In this document: piece after piece, positions 6,693 to 8,358 of the stretch
Numbering within the stretch: position 1 is the first letter of the stretch
Layout: each line of letters begins with the position of its first letter
From: Nitrososphaerota archaeon
GTDB taxonomy: Archaea; Thermoproteota; Nitrososphaeria; Nitrososphaerales; UBA57
NCBI GenBank assembly: GCA_022572285.1
Contig: JACZWF010000060.1
Location: 1 to 8,358, forward strand
Length of the DNA stretch: 8,358 bases
Direction of reading: 5' to 3'
The notes under the pieces: generated by a model
What the model was told of the DNA's origin: nothing
What the model saw: only the letters and a program-made list of their open reading frames with translations
The model's database searches: none
Made by a program: the position numbers and the translations under genes

Positions 6693-7771
6693 TCTCGAAA
6701 AGCATACAGATGACCATCCCTACCGCCTATTATCATCGTCTCTTGAGCAAGCGCCGGAGAGGAATCTATGAAATCCCTTGTTGCGAAGCTCCATACGGAG
6801 GTCGAGGTTATCATATCTAGTGCATATATTTTTCCATCTATCGAACCAAAATATACAATTCCACCGGCAAAACTCGCTGATGACCATATTTCACCACCGA
6901 CTTTAGATGCCCATCGAAGCTCCCCGTCTGATATCCTGAGAGCGTATATCATTTGATCTTTTGAGGTAATCACGACTGTTTCGTCCACGATGAGTGGTGA
7001 CGAAACTATGGCATCGCCCGCTGAGAAGCTCCAAGCGAGATTCCCTGTACCTTTTTCAATTGCGTTAATTCGCCCATCAAGTGTGCCAATCAAGACGAAG
7101 TTTTCGGTAAGTGCCGGTGATGATGTCCCGACTGGGCTGTTCAGATCATGTGTCCAATTGCTAGAACCGGTGGTCAAGTCAAAAGAGTACACAATTCCAT
7201 CATCTGACCCCACATAGACGTCTCTATTTTCGACCGCAGGGGAAGACAGAACCCGACCGCCTGTCTGGTGCATCCATATGAGATCTCCATCATCAGGATC
7301 TAATGTGACGACTCGCCCATCTGTTGTTCCAAACACCAAATAGTCCTCAGCAATGAGAGGCGAAGAGTAGATACTCGAATTCATTTCATAGACCCAGATA
7401 ATACTTCCATCCCTTGCGCTCAACGCATAAAGTCCAGATGCAAGAGCTGATACATTTGGTCCACCACCACTCGCAATAGTTGTCAACTTTTTCTCCAGAG
7501 TGCCAAAGAATACCCTTCCTTTATCGAGCGCCGGTGAGGACGCTATCGGGTAATTGACATCTACCTCCCAAATAATTTTACCGTTAAGTATGTTCAACGC
7601 ATAAAATCGCCCATCGAGTGTCCCGACGAATACCCTTTCTTCCGCAATTGCCGAGGATGAAGTGATTGGGCCTATTGCTGCCCTCCACAGTAGAATCCCT
7701 TCTCGTGGCCCCTTGCCAGAGATTGAAGCTCCAGAGCGGCGACCATCTCCTCTGAACATTAGCCACTCCAC
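6686..7771 (-). CDS. PQQ-type eight-bladed beta-propeller protein, probably membrane-anchored
   Basis: From a GTG at 7769-7771 the 361-residue product is a run of PQQ-like/BamB-like blades. The blade tryptophans stand at 29, 68, 126, 166, 206, 247, 287 and 327, nearly 40 apart, each about 8-10 residues ahead of an SS(P/A/S) motif (SSP in six of eight) and then a V/F-x-G-T/S-x-DG turn. This gives eight blades. Between blades 2 and 3 an extra stretch of about 19 residues (about 95-113, with SGGGPNVSALASG) interrupts the spacing. Such propellers usually bind partner proteins or carbohydrates. I see no quinoprotein dehydrogenase-type catalytic extension, so enzymatic function is not claimed. The frame continues upstream of the GTG through a membrane segment with no normal start, so the true protein is probably longer and faces the outside. 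It follows the 7953-8342 gene and converges on the zinc ribbon. Confidence 0.85.
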   Translation of the reverse strand: MEWLMFRGDGRRSGASISGKGPREGILLWRAAIGPITSSSAIAEERVFVGTLDGRFYALNILNGKIIWEVDVNYPIASSPALDKGRVFFGTLEKKLTTIASGGGPNVSALASGLYALSARDGSIIWVYEMNSSIYSSPLIAEDYLVFGTTDGRVVTLDPDDGDLIWMHQTGGRVLSSPAVENRDVYVGSDDGIVYSFDLTTGSSNWTHDLNSPVGTSSPALTENFVLIGTLDGRINAIEKGTGNLAWSFSAGDAIVSSPLIVDETVVITSKDQMIYALRISDGELRWASKVGGEIWSSASFAGGIVYFGSIDGKIYALDMITSTSVWSFATRDFIDSSPALAQETMIIGGRDGHLYAFRDQ

Positions 7772-7942
7772 TTCGTCGCCAAGTTCTTGATTTGAGGCGA
7801 CTTCACCAGAAAGAATTGATGTCGAAAAAAGTACTAATGCAATTGCTAAGCCAGCGATTATTGCAAGAAAAAGAACAGACTTGCTAGGTGCCCACCTTAT
7901 TTCTCTAATCGGAACAGGGATCGCCTCATTTTCTCAACTCAT
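7772..7942 (-). other. In-frame N-terminal membrane/signal segment of the propeller gene, interrupted by TGA at the third codon
   Basis: The propeller frame stays open upstream to 7933. Its translation gives a short polar and basic stretch (PVPIREIRWAPSKS), then about 20 hydrophobic residues (VLFLAIIAGLAIALVLFSTS) and then a polar linker leading into the first blade. This is a signal peptide or anchor. No ATG, GTG, TTG or CTG occurs between 7933 and 7772. Just upstream, ATG (7940-7942), AGT and TGA (7934-7936) are in the same frame, as if a normal start were cut off by a stop at codon 3. An ATT at 7907-7909 lies 9 bases after a strong ribosome-binding-like motif and is the best in-frame alternative. 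A sequencing error, a real nonsense change or a rare start are all possible. Confidence 0.6.
7919..7927 (-). promoter_or_regulatory. Near-perfect Shine-Dalgarno motif (GAGGCGATC) before an ATT codon
   Basis: On the minus strand GAGGCGATC matches the archaeal consensus GAGGTGATC at 8 of 9 bases. It ends 9 bases before the in-frame ATT at 7907-7909. This would start the propeller protein with Met-Arg-Glu-Ile-Arg-Trp and keep its membrane segment. The motif could also be chance. Confidence 0.35.
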
Positions 7943-7952
7943 TTGATCGCTC

Positions 7953-8342
7953 TTAGGGTCGCTTGCTTTGCAAATATCGCTTTGTAAGCTCCGCAGTAAC
8001 ATGGTCAGCTACCTGAATTAGCTCCGATGGATCACGAATTATGAACTCGGCGTAGCCCCTGGCCACATAGGGAATTAATGCAAATTCTCGGCTTTCCTCG
8101 GGCAACCTGAGCAAGGATCCGATATGCGGGAAAGATAGGTTTATGATCATAGTATTTCCGGAGGTCCTTTGGACTGGCGGTTCACTCGGACTCAGTTCAT
8201 GGCATTCGATATTAACACCTTTGGCAATACTCGGTGGGAGTCTGCTCGCGAGTTGTGGGTTCTGCGAATAGAATCTAATTCGTATTCTTCGTCCAATGGG
8301 TTTCGATTTCTTTTTTACAATTGAGATTCTTGAATCCTGCAT
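7953..8342 (-). CDS. Uncharacterised 129-residue protein upstream of the propeller gene
   Basis: I do not recognise this protein. The N-terminus is strongly basic (KKKSKPIGRRIRIR, about residues 10-23). The middle is mixed, with Pro-rich SPSEPP and then a short hydrophobic strand-like piece (TMIINLSF). The C-terminal third looks helical (ELIQVADHVTAELTKRYL). There is one Cys (near residue 47), no clear membrane segment and no signal peptide, so it is likely cytoplasmic. The start is taken at ATG 8340-8342, with only a weak GGAAG upstream. The frame remains open to the right edge, so an earlier start outside the window is possible. The stop lies 10 bases before the in-frame ATG of the propeller gene, which suggests co-transcription. 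Confidence 0.7.
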   Translation of the reverse strand: MQDSRISIVKKKSKPIGRRIRIRFYSQNPQLASRLPPSIAKGVNIECHELSPSEPPVQRTSGNTMIINLSFPHIGSLLRLPEESREFALIPYVARGYAEFIIRDPSELIQVADHVTAELTKRYLQSKRP

Positions 8343-8358
8343 CGAAATCTTCCGTTCG

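Noticed and set aside
6686..7771. Quinoprotein alcohol dehydrogenase
   Set aside because: Only the repeat blades are present. The length is too short and no active-site or heme segment is visible, so a BamB-like binding propeller is the safer reading.

Overview
The window is archaeal from about position 650 to its right end, with a short stretch of bacterial character at the left end. The archaeal assignment rests on the gene set: a Hel308-type helicase, a single MCM, a GINS subunit of the Gins23 type, and a replication factor C small subunit, all complete. It also rests on ribosome binding sites that match the archaeal 16S tail (GGTGAT, GGAGG, GAGGCGATC-like). I cannot place the lineage with confidence. 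The gins23-mcm pairing occurs in both Crenarchaeota-like and Thermococcales-like genomes, so neither is excluded. The sequence looks like an assembled environmental contig or clone.

Layout. Positions 1 to about 646 (minus strand) hold a reading frame open at both ends. It is GC-rich and encodes a calcium-loop/dockerin-like segment followed by a pre-peptidase C-terminal-like segment, the style of secreted planctomycete proteins. It stops making sense exactly where the helicase gene ends, so I read the join near 600-650 as a probable chimeric junction. Positions 648-5448 (minus strand) hold a tight replication operon transcribed in the order gins23, mcm, hel308, with a 4-base TTGA overlap between the first two and a 20-base gap before the third. 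A 109-base divergent intergenic region (5449-5557) separates this from the plus-strand rfcS gene (5558-6523). rfcS is followed at once by a 55-codon zinc-ribbon gene that appears to start at CTG (6525-6692). The last stretch, on the minus strand, holds an unrecognised 129-residue protein (7953-8342) followed by an eight-bladed PQQ-type beta-propeller protein. The N-terminal membrane segment of the propeller protein is encoded in frame but has no ordinary start codon.

How the genes fit together. MCM and GINS are the helicase motor and activator of the archaeal CMG-like replisome, RFC loads the PCNA clamp, and Hel308 remodels stalled forks and recombination intermediates. The left part of the archaeal segment is therefore a replication-fork module. 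The zinc ribbon may travel with rfcS. The beta-propeller pair looks like an unrelated envelope-facing unit that converges on rfcS and overlaps the zinc-ribbon gene tail to tail by 7 bases.

The most notable general trait is start-codon use. Almost no gene here begins with a plain ATG: hel308, mcm and rfcS use TTG, the zinc ribbon seems to use CTG, and the propeller protein would need ATT or GTG. No transposon, CRISPR array, rRNA or tRNA was seen, and MCM and RFC carry no intein.
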